Shown piece by piece: positions 52,951 through 61,073 of a stretch of DNA of 64,000 nt. The notes under the pieces are model-generated. The model searched no databases, had not been told where the DNA came from, and saw only the letters and a list, made by a program, of their open reading frames with translations. Each line of letters opens with the position of its first letter. Positions within the stretch are counted from its first letter, which is position 1. Made by a program: the position numbers and the translations under genes. Source of the DNA: an uncultured Bacillota bacterium (GTDB lineage: Bacteria > Bacillota_I > Bacilli_A > RFN20 > CAG-288); assembly GCA_949300365.1 (NCBI GenBank), contig CASGEC010000001.1:439980-503979 (forward strand), in the 5' to 3' direction.

Positions 52951-52982
52951 GGTAGATAAAGTGGTAGATAAAGCGGTAGATA
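52951..52982. repeat. 12-bp tandem repeat (GGTAGATAAAGT type), 2.7 copies
   Basis: GGTAGATAAAGT, GGTAGATAAAGC and GGTAGATA follow directly, 20 bp upstream of the AlbA_2-family start. The core GGTAGATAAA also occurs inside that gene in the opposite orientation, where it encodes the VDK linker repeats. Read on the plus strand, this segment encodes LVDKVVDKAVD. Confidence 0.85.
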
Positions 52983-53044
52983 TTTTGTTTAACAAAATCT
53001 GTAAGAAATAATTGAAATAGTAAGTTCCGTTTTACAAACATAAG

Positions 53045-53121
53045 GGGTATCATTTCTCTAGTAGGGTATCGTTTTTCTAGTAGAGAAACGTTTATCTAGT
53101 AAGGGTATCGTTTATCTAATA
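53045..53121. repeat. Four tandem 19-bp repeats (GGGTATCGTTTTTCTAGTA type)
   Basis: Units start at 53045, 53064, 53083 and 53103, with consensus GGGTATCGTTTNTCTAGTA. The second unit contains the exact reverse complement of the 21-bp motif at 50843-50863. A partial inverted copy (CTACTAGAAAAACG) lies at 53164-53177. There are no spacers, so this is not a CRISPR array. The remaining bases of 52983-53261 show no gene. Confidence 0.88.
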
Positions 53122-53261
53122 GAGCCAAAAATCTAAAATCCGTCTGTTCGAACCAATTTTCATCTACTAGAAAAACGCAAAAATTAAAAAATGCCCGATT
53201 TCTCGAGCAAATATCGTTCATTTCGATACCCTTGGATTGTATCAAAATGTTAATTATAAGA

Positions 53262-53338
53262 TGGGGCGGCTAATGGGACTTGAACCCATGCATGAGCGGT
53301 TCACAGCCGCTTGTGTTAACCACTTCACCATAGCCGCC
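53262..53338 (-). tRNA. tRNA-His(GTG)
   Basis: A 77-nt tRNA including the extra G at the 5' end (G-1) characteristic of tRNA-His. Acceptor GCGGCTA/TAGCCGC, anticodon stem AGCGG/CCGCT with loop CTGTGAA (anticodon GTG), encoded CCA at 53262-53264. Its 3' end faces the AT-rich island. Confidence 0.96.
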
Positions 53339-53344
53339 AGGTAA

Positions 53345-53364
53345 GGATGCCCCGAAGGGCATCC
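53345..53364 (-). terminator. Hairpin between rpsD and tRNA-His
   Basis: A perfect GGATGCCC-TTCG-GGGCATCC tetraloop hairpin 14 nt after the rpsD stop. The following T tract is poor (TTACC), so it may be a processing or stability element or allow read-through into tRNA-His. Confidence 0.65.
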
Positions 53365-53378
53365 GGATCGGACAGGGA

Positions 53379-53990
53379 TTAGAGCTTTCTGTTGTAGAAT
53401 TCGACGACCTGACCTTCGTCGATATCGGCGTAGAGCTCGCTTCTTTCGGGAAGGCGGAGGAACTTTCCTTCGACCTTGTTGGCATCGACCTCGACATAGC
53501 CGGGGATCTGAGGCTTCTTCTCGATGGCCTCCTTGACGACCTTGAGGCTCTTGCTGGCTTCCTTGAAGGCGATGACGTCATTGACGGAGCAGAGATAGGA
53601 AGGGATGTCGACCTTCTTGCCGTTGACCGTGACGTGGCCATGGTTGACAAGCTGACGGGCCTGCCTTCTGGTGGTCGCGAAGCCCATGCGGTAGACGAGA
53701 TTGTCAAGACGGGATTCGAGGATCTGCATGAAGTAGGTTCCGGTGACCTTGGTGCGATCGTCCTTGGCGATCTTGAAGAGACGCTGGAACTGTCTCTCGC
53801 TGACGCCGTAGGTGAAGCGAAGCTTCTGCTTCTCGGTCATCTGGATGCCGTATTCGGTCTTCTTCTTGGGACGGGCATCGCCGTGCTGTCCGGGAACGGT
53901 CTGTCTCTTCTGGAGTTCCTTTCCGCTTCCGAGGATGGAATAGCCGAGTCTTCTGGAGATTCTCCAGACGGGTCCTGTGTAACGTGACAT
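53379..53990 (-). CDS. rpsD: 30S ribosomal protein S4
   Basis: A 203-residue S4: N-terminal MSRYTGPVWRISRRLGYS, then KKTEYGIQMTEKQKLRFTYGVSERQFQRLF, the S4 RNA-binding domain (LDNLVYRMGFATTRRQARQLVNHGHVTVNG) and a standard C-terminus ending VVEFYNRKL. No zinc-type Cys residues are present at the N-terminus. S4 nucleates 30S assembly and, in Firmicutes, represses its own monocistronic mRNA through a 5' leader. AAAGGAG precedes the ATG. Confidence 0.97.
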   Translation of the reverse strand: MSRYTGPVWRISRRLGYSILGSGKELQKRQTVPGQHGDARPKKKTEYGIQMTEKQKLRFTYGVSERQFQRLFKIAKDDRTKVTGTYFMQILESRLDNLVYRMGFATTRRQARQLVNHGHVTVNGKKVDIPSYLCSVNDVIAFKEASKSLKVVKEAIEKKPQIPGYVEVDANKVEGKFLRLPERSELYADIDEGQVVEFYNRKL

Positions 53991-53994
53991 GTGA

Positions 53995-54140
53995 AATTCT
54001 CCTTTCTTTATGCGTTACGATGCATAAGATAGGCGAGAGCCAAGCGTTTCCGGATGATCGTCGTTCGCCCTCGTAGCCGGGCTACTTGTCAAGGCGTCAT
54101 CGGTCGAAACGATGCTTTCGTGCTACTGATGCGAGGGGTA
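53995..54140 (-). promoter_or_regulatory. Structured rpsD leader, probable S4 autoregulatory RNA
   Basis: The ~150-nt leader can fold in two ways that share one segment. GTAGC (plus coordinates 54073-54077) can pair with nearby GCTAC (54081-54085), or with GCTAC further away (54122-54126) while CCCTC/GAGGG extends the long-range helix. A hairpin CATCG ... CGATG (54098-54114) lies between. Mutually exclusive pairing ahead of a monocistronic rpsD fits S4 autocontrol. I recognise the logic, not a specific conserved sequence family. Confidence 0.5.
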
Positions 54141-54180
54141 TTCTATCAAATCGAATCGCCCTTTTCAACAAAAACAGCAA

Positions 54181-55401
54181 TCAAAGCGAATATTCGAAGA
54201 TTCGGCTTTCGTCATCGAAGCTTTCGTTGGAAATCCAGGTGACGGTCTTGTCCGTCAGATTATAGAGAGAGGACCAGACCGTGATGTTGTTGCTGTCGCT
54301 AGGCTTTGCGGCATCCCATCTTCTTCTCCCCAGGGTCTTAAGAAGGTCCATTCCTTCCTCCTTGGAAAACTTACCCGTCGGGTTATTGCCATCGGGGTCG
54401 ATGGTCTTGGGGATAGCAAGATAGCGGTCATAGCCGCCTTTCTGGGAATCCTCGTCATAATAGTCGGGTGTCACGAGGAAGTTTGTGATGTATTGGAAGG
54501 ATTCCTTTCCTTCCCTTTCCCCGACGATCGCGTCGTCATCGTTGTAGTAGACCCTCAGCTCCCTCTTGGTGCCGTCATCGTTTCCGACATGGCCGTCAGG
54601 ATCGACCCATTCGAGGATGGCGCTCTTTCCCGTGCTGTCGGCGACCATGTAGTGGAAGGAGGTATTGGCGGAATCATGGAAATCGTATTTTTGGACCAGT
54701 TCCACGGCCTCGTCCACGTCATCGGCATAGTCCAGGATCATGCGCAGCATCGTCGTGGAGGTCAGATCGGGCTTATCGGTGTTCTGGTCGGTGCTGGAGG
54801 TCTTCCCGTCCTTCTGCTGGTAGGACATATAGATACCGCAGCTGACCCCGGCATCGTTGATGCCATCCAAAGGCACGTAGGTACTCACAAGTGCCAAGGC
54901 ATTGTCCATGAAGCCATTGAGGTCCCTTCCGCCCTTGATGCCCAAGAACTGGAGATCGGCCGAAGAGATGGAAGCGTGCCTTCCGTTTCCCGGATGGGTC
55001 TTGACGATCATCGCCGTGGTGGAAGTGAAATCGTAGTTCCTTCCAAAGTACCGATCCCCGCTCTCGTCGACGAAGGTAAAGGAAGAGCATCCGATATTCG
55101 GCGCCTTCAGGTTGATGTCGATGACGCCCTTGGTCAGGTTATGGACGAGGAAGTCGATCAGCTCGTTATCGTTTTTGGCACCGCCCTGATCGAGGAAGTC
55201 CTGGAAGTAGTAATCGCCCTGGACGTCGATCTGATAGACAGGACCCGCCTTGTTCTCGCTATCGGCATCCGCCAGCTTCTTGATGGAAAGCATGCTGGAA
55301 ATCTCGTTGTGCCAGAGCCCGTAGACGGTCCCGCCGGCAGCGACGACAAGGACGAGAAGGGCTGTCCCCGTACCGATAAGTATCTTCTTGAGAAGTGTCA
55401 T
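54181..55401 (-). CDS. Secreted/membrane-anchored Ntn hydrolase (linear amide C-N hydrolase, choloylglycine hydrolase-like)
   Basis: A 406-residue protein. The start is the ATG at 55401 (MTLLKKIL) behind GGAG; a longer frame to 55521 is unlikely. An N-terminal membrane helix or uncleaved signal (about 5-29) is followed by the hydrolase. The nucleophile candidate is Cys105 in NIGCSSFTF, then YFGRNYDF (the conserved Arg/Asn-Tyr-Asp of Ntn amidases) and GINDAGVSCGIYM. In classic bile salt hydrolases the Cys is residue 2; here it is internal, as in extracytoplasmic relatives that need cleavage. Substrate (bile salt, N-acyl amino acid, penicillin-like amide) cannot be told. Confidence 0.82.
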   Translation of the reverse strand: MTLLKKILIGTGTALLVLVVAAGGTVYGLWHNEISSMLSIKKLADADSENKAGPVYQIDVQGDYYFQDFLDQGGAKNDNELIDFLVHNLTKGVIDINLKAPNIGCSSFTFVDESGDRYFGRNYDFTSTTAMIVKTHPGNGRHASISSADLQFLGIKGGRDLNGFMDNALALVSTYVPLDGINDAGVSCGIYMSYQQKDGKTSSTDQNTDKPDLTSTTMLRMILDYADDVDEAVELVQKYDFHDSANTSFHYMVADSTGKSAILEWVDPDGHVGNDDGTKRELRVYYNDDDAIVGEREGKESFQYITNFLVTPDYYDEDSQKGGYDRYLAIPKTIDPDGNNPTGKFSKEEGMDLLKTLGRRRWDAAKPSDSNNITVWSSLYNLTDKTVTWISNESFDDESRIFEYSL

Positions 55402-55625
55402 GTTTCTTTTCTCCGTTAAAACCGCTGTAAGATAGGGAATCCCAGGGACAAAATCAATGCAAAAGAGCATGGAATGCCTGTTTTCATGCCAGTTTTGGCA
55501 ACAAGGAGTTCTTTTTGTCATGTTCTTCCCATAAGTTATCCAACCGGAAATCGTTTTCCAAAAGGCCCTTGGGAGGCATTGCCCGTTTTTGCAAGCGAAA
55601 AGCGGAAATCGAGAATGAAAAAAGG

Positions 55626-55631
55626 TATAAT
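55626..55631 (+). promoter_or_regulatory. -10 box of leuS
   Basis: TATAAT 33 bp before the leuS ATG; the -35 region is weak. The 262-bp region between the divergent amidase and leuS holds no T-box (no TGGTACC-type anticodon-response element), which is unusual for a Bacillota leuS but not unique. Confidence 0.5.
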
Positions 55632-55663
55632 TTCTTATGCTTTATCAATAAGGAGCCACAAGA

Positions 55664-58075
55664 ATGCCCTACGAATTCCAGAAAATAGAAGAAAAATGGG
55701 AAAAGGTCTGGGACGAGGAAAAGACCTACAAGACGGACTGCCGCGACTTTTCCAAGCCCAAGTACTATGTCCTGGACATGTTCCCCTATCCTTCCGCCGT
55801 CGGTCTCCATGTCGGCCATGTCGAAGGCTATACGGCTACAGATGCCCTGGCCAGGATGAAGAGGATGCAGGGATTTAACGTCCTCCATCCGATCGGCTAC
55901 GATGCCTTTGGCCTTCCGGCGGAGCAGTTTGCCATCAAGAACAACCAGAATCCGGCCATCTATACGGATAGGAACATCGATAACTTCCGCCGCCAGCTCA
56001 AGCGCCTTGGCTTTTCCTATGATTGGGACAGGGAAATCAAGACCAGCGATCCTTCCTATTATAAATGGACCCAATGGATCTTCCTCCAGCTCTACAAGAA
56101 GGGCCTTGCCTATGAGGACAACCGCCTTGTCAACTGGTGCTCGGCCCTGGGAACCGTCCTTGCTAACGAGGAAGTCATCGACGGCAAGAGCGAAAGAGGC
56201 GGCTATCCTGTCGAAAGAAAGCCGATGCGCCAGTGGTGCCTGAAGATCACGGCCTATGCCGACAAGCTTTTGGATGGCCTGGATACGATCGACTGGCCTT
56301 CCTCGACCGTGACGATGCAGAGAAACTGGATCGGAAAGAGCCTGGGAAGCCTTGTCACCTTCGATGTTGTGGACAAGAACCTCTCCTTCGATGTCTTCAC
56401 GACAAGGGCCGACACCCTTTTTGGCTGCACCTATTGCGTCCTGGCTCCGGAACATCCTCTTGTCCATAGCCTCACGACAAAGGAACAGCTCCCCCAGGTC
56501 GAGGAATATATCCAGGCCTGCGCCAAGAAGTCGGACATGGAAAGAACCGACCTCAGCAAGGAAAAGACCGGCGTCTTCCTCGGAAGCTATGCCATCAATC
56601 CCATCAACGGAAAGAAGGTTCCGATCTATATCGGCGACTATGTCCTTGCCACCTATGCGACCGGTGCGGTCATGGCCGTTCCCTGCCACGACCAGAGGGA
56701 CTACGACTTTGCCAAGAAGCACGGCCTTCCCATGGTCCAGGTCATCGAAGGCGATGTCAGCAAGGAAGCCTACGAGGGCGATGGCAAGCACATCCATTCG
56801 GAATTCGCGGACGGCCTTGACAACAAGGATGCCAAGAAGGCCATCACCGACCGCCTTGTCGAAATGGGCAAGGGTTCCTACAAGGTCTCCTACAAGCTCC
56901 GCGACTGGCTCTTCTCCCGTCAGAGGTATTGGGGAGAGCCTATCCCGATGATCCACATGGAAGACGGAACGATAAGACCGGTTTCCGAGAAGGATCTTCC
57001 CCTTGTCCTTCCGGAGATGAAGGACTACAAGCCCAAGGGCGACGGAAAGCCGCCACTGAGCAAGGAAAAGGAGTGGGTCGAAGTCACGATCGACGGCAAG
57101 AAAGGCGAAAGGGAGACGAACACCATGCCGCAGTGGGCCGGCTCTTCCTGGTACTATGCCCGCTATATCGATCCCCACAACGACAACGCCATCGGCGACA
57201 AGGAACTTCTCGACCACTGGCTTCCGGTCGACTGCTATGTCGGCGGTGCCGAGCATGCCGTCCTCCATCTCCTCTATGCCCGCTTCTGGCACAAGTTCCT
57301 CCACAACCAGGGAATCTTCTCCTCAGAGGAACCCTTCCAGAAGCTCTACCATCAGGGCCTGATCCTTGGAAGCGATGGACAGAAGATGTCTAAGTCCCTT
57401 GGAAACACGGTCTCGCCCGATGATGTCATCAGGGAATATGGTGCCGATAGCCTCCGTCTATACGAAATGTTCAAGGGCCCTGTTGACCAGTCCCTTCCCT
57501 GGAGCGAGGATGGCCCCAAGGGTGCCAAGCGCTTTTTGGACAAGTTCTATCGTCTCTATGCCGACCAGAACTTCATCGACAAGTGGACGACAGATGGAAA
57601 CGAGAAGCTTGACTACGTCTACAACTTCACCGTCCGCAAGTGCACAAACGATTACGAGATCCTCCACTTCAATACCGGAATCAGCCAGATCATGATCTGC
57701 GTCAACGAGTTCTATAAGGCCGAAAGACTTCCTGTGGAGATGCTTGAAGGCCTTGTGAAGCTTCTTGCCCCGATCGCTCCGCATATCGCCCAGGAATGCT
57801 ATCGGCTTCTTGGGAAGAAAGGCCTTCTCGACTATACGCCCTGGCCGAAATACGACGAGGAAAAGATCAGCCAGAAACCGGTCACCTATGCCGTCCAGGT
57901 CAATGGCAAGCTCCGCGCCAAGGTCGAATACCGCAAGGATGCAACCCCCGAGGAACTCGAACAGCTTAAGGCCAAGGTCCTTGGCCTGGATGAGCTGAAG
58001 CCCTATCTTGAAGGAAAGACCGTCGTCAAGGTCATCGCCATCCTCAACCGCATCGTCTCCGTCGTCGTCAAGTAA
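55664..58075 (+). CDS. leuS: Leucyl-tRNA synthetase
   Basis: An 803-residue bacterial-type class I synthetase charging tRNA-Leu. The HIGH-type motif appears as HVGHVEG in the first 60 residues, the CP1 editing domain spans about 220-400 (with [20 protein letters not shown]), KMSKS is present as QKMSKSLGN near residue 570, and the C-terminal anticodon-binding and leucine-specific domains follow. AAGGAG precedes the ATG. Length is typical and all core motifs are intact. Confidence 0.97.
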   Translation: MPYEFQKIEEKWEKVWDEEKTYKTDCRDFSKPKYYVLDMFPYPSAVGLHVGHVEGYTATDALARMKRMQGFNVLHPIGYDAFGLPAEQFAIKNNQNPAIYTDRNIDNFRRQLKRLGFSYDWDREIKTSDPSYYKWTQWIFLQLYKKGLAYEDNRLVNWCSALGTVLANEEVIDGKSERGGYPVERKPMRQWCLKITAYADKLLDGLDTIDWPSSTVTMQRNWIGKSLGSLVTFDVVDKNLSFDVFTTRADTLFGCTYCVLAPEHPLVHSLTTKEQLPQVEEYIQACAKKSDMERTDLSKEKTGVFLGSYAINPINGKKVPIYIGDYVLATYATGAVMAVPCHDQRDYDFAKKHGLPMVQVIEGDVSKEAYEGDGKHIHSEFADGLDNKDAKKAITDRLVEMGKGSYKVSYKLRDWLFSRQRYWGEPIPMIHMEDGTIRPVSEKDLPLVLPEMKDYKPKGDGKPPLSKEKEWVEVTIDGKKGERETNTMPQWAGSSWYYARYIDPHNDNAIGDKELLDHWLPVDCYVGGAEHAVLHLLYARFWHKFLHNQGIFSSEEPFQKLYHQGLILGSDGQKMSKSLGNTVSPDDVIREYGADSLRLYEMFKGPVDQSLPWSEDGPKGAKRFLDKFYRLYADQNFIDKWTTDGNEKLDYVYNFTVRKCTNDYEILHFNTGISQIMICVNEFYKAERLPVEMLEGLVKLLAPIAPHIAQECYRLLGKKGLLDYTPWPKYDEEKISQKPVTYAVQVNGKLRAKVEYRKDATPEELEQLKAKVLGLDELKPYLEGKTVVKVIAILNRIVSVVVK

Positions 58076-58082
58076 ACATCTG

Positions 58083-58110
58083 CCTTCCGTCATTTGGCGG
58101 AAGGTATTTT
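58083..58110 (+). terminator. Terminator of leuS
   Basis: CCTTCCG ... CGGAAGG hairpin followed by TATTTT, 8 nt after the leuS stop. Confidence 0.85.
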
Positions 58111-58192
58111 GATTGGACGGAGGAAGGAAAGAGAAGGTCCGTTCCAAGAAGGGGATGGAAGATGGCTTTTGTCATCCCTTTTGAATGCCATC

Positions 58193-58227
58193 AAAAAAGC
58201 CTGAACGGAAGACATCCATCCAGGCTT
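58193..58227 (-). terminator. Terminator of the pepC operon
   Basis: On the minus strand AAGCCTG ... CAGGCTT with a 17-nt loop, followed by TTTTG, 18 nt after the downstream pepC stop. Confidence 0.8.
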
Positions 58228-58244
58228 TATCGATCCAGTGAAAA

Positions 58245-59579
58245 CTAGAGGGCGAGCGATCCCATCGGATCCCACGGCTCAAGCTCGATCGGCTCTTCGC
58301 TGTACTCCTTGAGTTCCTCGGGAGTGAGGTATTTCTTGTTGATGACGACCTGATAGACGAACTGATCGAACCACGAATCGTCCATGGCATAGAAACCCTT
58401 GTATCCGTTCTGGTCGCCCCAGGAATTCTCGACCTTCCAGCGATTCGTCGAGCCATTCTCAAGGACGTTGACGCCGGTGAGGACCATGGCATGGGTCATC
58501 AAGGATTCGCCATAGTCGAGCCGTTCCTCCTTTGTCATCCCAAAGGAGGTCGAGAAGAGATTGTCGTAGTCGAAGTTGGAAAGGGACATGAAGCCCTCAA
58601 AGCGTTGGAGGGACTGGCCGACATCGGAACCAAACCAGACGACCTCCCCATCCTGAAGCTGGGAGAGGGCGCAGCGCTTGAGTTCCTCGATGGGAAGGTT
58701 GAGATAGCGGACCCTTTCGCCGACGAGGTTTCCCAGGTACTTGACCGTGAAGGAATGGTGGAAGGGCTTGTCCTTGGTCGGGGCATTGATAAGGGAGACG
58801 TAATCATCGAGATGGATGTCGACATACTTCTCGTAGAACTCCGTGGGCGTGATGTCCTCGATGCGGATGAAGCGCTTGTCCTTGTCCCTGGTTTCGTAGG
58901 TGAATTTGACAGGCGGCTTTCCGAGGCAGATGACAAGAATGGAATAGATATCCTGGAGCATTTTCTCCTTCTTGGCGCGGAGAGAGGCGATATCCTCTCC
59001 TTCCTCATGGGCCTTTCTCAGGATGGCGGCATCCTTCCTGAGCTTGAGGGTGATAAGGCTATCCATCTCCCTTGTCTTTGAGGAGGAATAGGTCTCTGGC
59101 ATCGCCTCCTTGGGGCAGACACCGTATTTCTTCGTCAGGCCGACGAACATGTTCCACTGGCCACCATCGCCGATAGGATCCCTCAGAAGGTGCAAGACGA
59201 GTCTCGAGGAGACCTTTTCATCCAATGTGGAAAGGATGTTCTCCAGGAAGAAATTGGATTTCTCGAGCTTGTCATAGAAAAGCGGATAGTTCTGGCTCAG
59301 CTCCATGTTGTCCAGATGGAGCTTTTCCATGACCTTGAGGCGGAAGACGTTATAGGCGGCAAACATCCAGCAGCGTCCGGACTGCTTCTGGTTGCAGACC
59401 CTTCCGGCGTCCAGATCGACGGAATAGTTCTCGACAAGATGGCGCCTGACAGCGTAGTTCGTGGCGCAGGCAGTAGGTCCGTTCTGCGTCACGGAATAGG
59501 TGGCAAGAAGGTTCTTGTCGCTTTTGTCGAAATGCTCTTCGAAACGGCGGATGTCATCCAAAGCAATCTTCTCGTTCAT
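58245..59579 (-). CDS. pepC: Aminopeptidase C / bleomycin hydrolase (C1B peptidase), paralogue 1
   Basis: A 444-residue cytoplasmic cysteine aminopeptidase. The catalytic triad is Cys70 (QSGRCWMF), His363 (HAMVLTGV) and Asn385 (ENSWG). The start is the ATG at 59579 behind AAAGGAG. The C-terminus (LEPWDPMGSLAL) supplies the free tail that blocks the active-site cleft in this family and makes it an aminopeptidase. It follows a second pepC paralogue by 14 nt in the same operon. Confidence 0.95.
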   Translation of the reverse strand: MNEKIALDDIRRFEEHFDKSDKNLLATYSVTQNGPTACATNYAVRRHLVENYSVDLDAGRVCNQKQSGRCWMFAAYNVFRLKVMEKLHLDNMELSQNYPLFYDKLEKSNFFLENILSTLDEKVSSRLVLHLLRDPIGDGGQWNMFVGLTKKYGVCPKEAMPETYSSSKTREMDSLITLKLRKDAAILRKAHEEGEDIASLRAKKEKMLQDIYSILVICLGKPPVKFTYETRDKDKRFIRIEDITPTEFYEKYVDIHLDDYVSLINAPTKDKPFHHSFTVKYLGNLVGERVRYLNLPIEELKRCALSQLQDGEVVWFGSDVGQSLQRFEGFMSLSNFDYDNLFSTSFGMTKEERLDYGESLMTHAMVLTGVNVLENGSTNRWKVENSWGDQNGYKGFYAMDDSWFDQFVYQVVINKKYLTPEELKEYSEEPIELEPWDPMGSLAL

Positions 59580-59593
59580 GTTTATTCTCCTTT

Positions 59594-60919
59594 CTAAAAC
59601 AGCGTGCAATAAGGCTTTACCTCGACAAGCGGTGCCGAGTCATAGCTATCGAGGACTTTCTTCGGCAAGTACTTGCGGTTGACGATGACCTGGAAGACGT
59701 TGTCCGTAAACCAACTGTCGGACATGACAAAGAAGCCATCGAAACCGTTTTCCTTTCCCCAGGAATTCTCTACCTTCCAGCGGTCGGGCTTTCCGTCCTT
59801 GTCGATATTGACCCCCGTCAGGCACATGGCGTGGGAGCAATGGGCAATACGCATTGCTAGCCTCTTTCCCTTGTCATGGAGGAGGGGAAGGTCGAAGGCG
59901 GATTCGTAATCGTAGAGACGATCGTCAAGGATTCCTTCCTTCCGCAGGGATTGCTCCCCAACATCGGCAGCAAACCAAAGAGGTTCGTTGTCCTTAAGTG
60001 AGGCGATTGCCGCCTTCTTGATCGTCTTCATGTCGGAAGTGAAGAAGACGACATTCTCCCCGCCGATGACATTGTTGACAAAGCTTGACGTATAGCGGAC
60101 GTTCCTTTTCCATCCGGGAAGGGGAACATCCGAAAGCGGGACATACTCCTTCAGGGAATCGGAAACGAACTTTCGAAAGAAGGCCAAAGGCGTCATTCTT
60201 TCCTCGCGGTGGAACTTCTTTTCCCTGTCGCGATATTCGAAGACGAAATCCTCGGGCGGAAGGCCAAGGCAGATTGTAAGGACTCGATAGTAATCCTCAA
60301 GCATCTTCCCCTTGAGTTTCCTGGCTTCCTGGATGCCTTTCTCCGTTAGGCACTGACGAAGCTTGTCGGCATCCTTTTTGAGGACTTTCCCAAGGAGGAC
60401 GTTCAGCTCTCCGGTATCGCAGCTAACGGCGGTATCGGGCATCGCATAGGAGGGGACGATTCCGTATTTCTCGACAAGGCTAACAAACATCGCCCAGTGA
60501 CCGCCATCCCCAAGGGCATTGTCCAGAAGGAAGACATTCTCCCTGGAAGAGAGATCCTCCTTGGCAAGGGAGAGGATCTTCTCAAGGAAGAAGTTTCCTT
60601 TCTCGAGCTTGTCATAGAACTGAAGATAGGCCTGGGAAAGCTGGATGTCCGCAAGGGAAAGCGTATCGATGAGCTTCTTTCTCAGGACGTTTAGGCCAGC
60701 AAACATCCAGCAGCGTCCAGAGCGCCTTTGGTTTGTGACCTTGCCGCAATCAACATCGATGGAAAAGACGGTGGGAAGACGCCGCAACTGGGAAAGGTCG
60801 ACCAGGGATTTGGAAAGGCCGCAGGAAGTAACGGCCTTGGTCAGGGTCGAAGAAGATTTTTCCTTTTCGTAGGCTTTCCTGAAGGAAGCGACGTTGTCCA
60901 AAGTCAGGTTTGAATCCAT
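59594..60919 (-). CDS. Aminopeptidase C / bleomycin hydrolase (C1B peptidase), paralogue 2
   Basis: A 441-residue C1B peptidase with the triad Cys70 (RSGRCWMF), His363 (HAMCLTGV) and Asn385 (ENSWG), the same positions as in its downstream paralogue. Sequence divergence between the two is substantial and the C-terminal tail differs (VEVKPYCTLF), suggesting different substrate trimming. The start is the ATG at 60919; a TATAGT -10 with an upstream TGC lies at 60941-60949. It is the first gene of the two-gene operon. Confidence 0.93.
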   Translation of the reverse strand: MDSNLTLDNVASFRKAYEKEKSSSTLTKAVTSCGLSKSLVDLSQLRRLPTVFSIDVDCGKVTNQRRSGRCWMFAGLNVLRKKLIDTLSLADIQLSQAYLQFYDKLEKGNFFLEKILSLAKEDLSSRENVFLLDNALGDGGHWAMFVSLVEKYGIVPSYAMPDTAVSCDTGELNVLLGKVLKKDADKLRQCLTEKGIQEARKLKGKMLEDYYRVLTICLGLPPEDFVFEYRDREKKFHREERMTPLAFFRKFVSDSLKEYVPLSDVPLPGWKRNVRYTSSFVNNVIGGENVVFFTSDMKTIKKAAIASLKDNEPLWFAADVGEQSLRKEGILDDRLYDYESAFDLPLLHDKGKRLAMRIAHCSHAMCLTGVNIDKDGKPDRWKVENSWGKENGFDGFFVMSDSWFTDNVFQVIVNRKYLPKKVLDSYDSAPLVEVKPYCTLF

Positions 60920-61020
60920 GCGTGAGTACCTCGCAAAAGTACTATAGCACAAGAATGGGCTCGACAGTTGCCCTTGCTTTACAAAAAGAGGCTTCCACAT
61001 CGGGGAAAGAGGTCCCGGGG

Positions 61021-61029
61021 TGGTATAAT
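61021..61029 (+). promoter_or_regulatory. Extended -10 promoter of tex
   Basis: TGGTATAAT about 45 bp upstream of the tex ATG, with no good -35. The divergent pepC promoter uses the similar TGCTATAGT. Confidence 0.6.
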
Positions 61030-61073
61030 GATAGCTAAGGAAAAAGACTTCCTTTCATCTTCTAGGAGGATAT

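Noticed and set aside
53045..53121. CRISPR array
   Set aside because: The four 19-bp units are directly adjacent with no spacers, and there are no cas genes in the window.
55402..55663. T-box leader upstream of leuS
   Set aside because: No T-box bulge sequence, specifier stem or antiterminator pair can be found.
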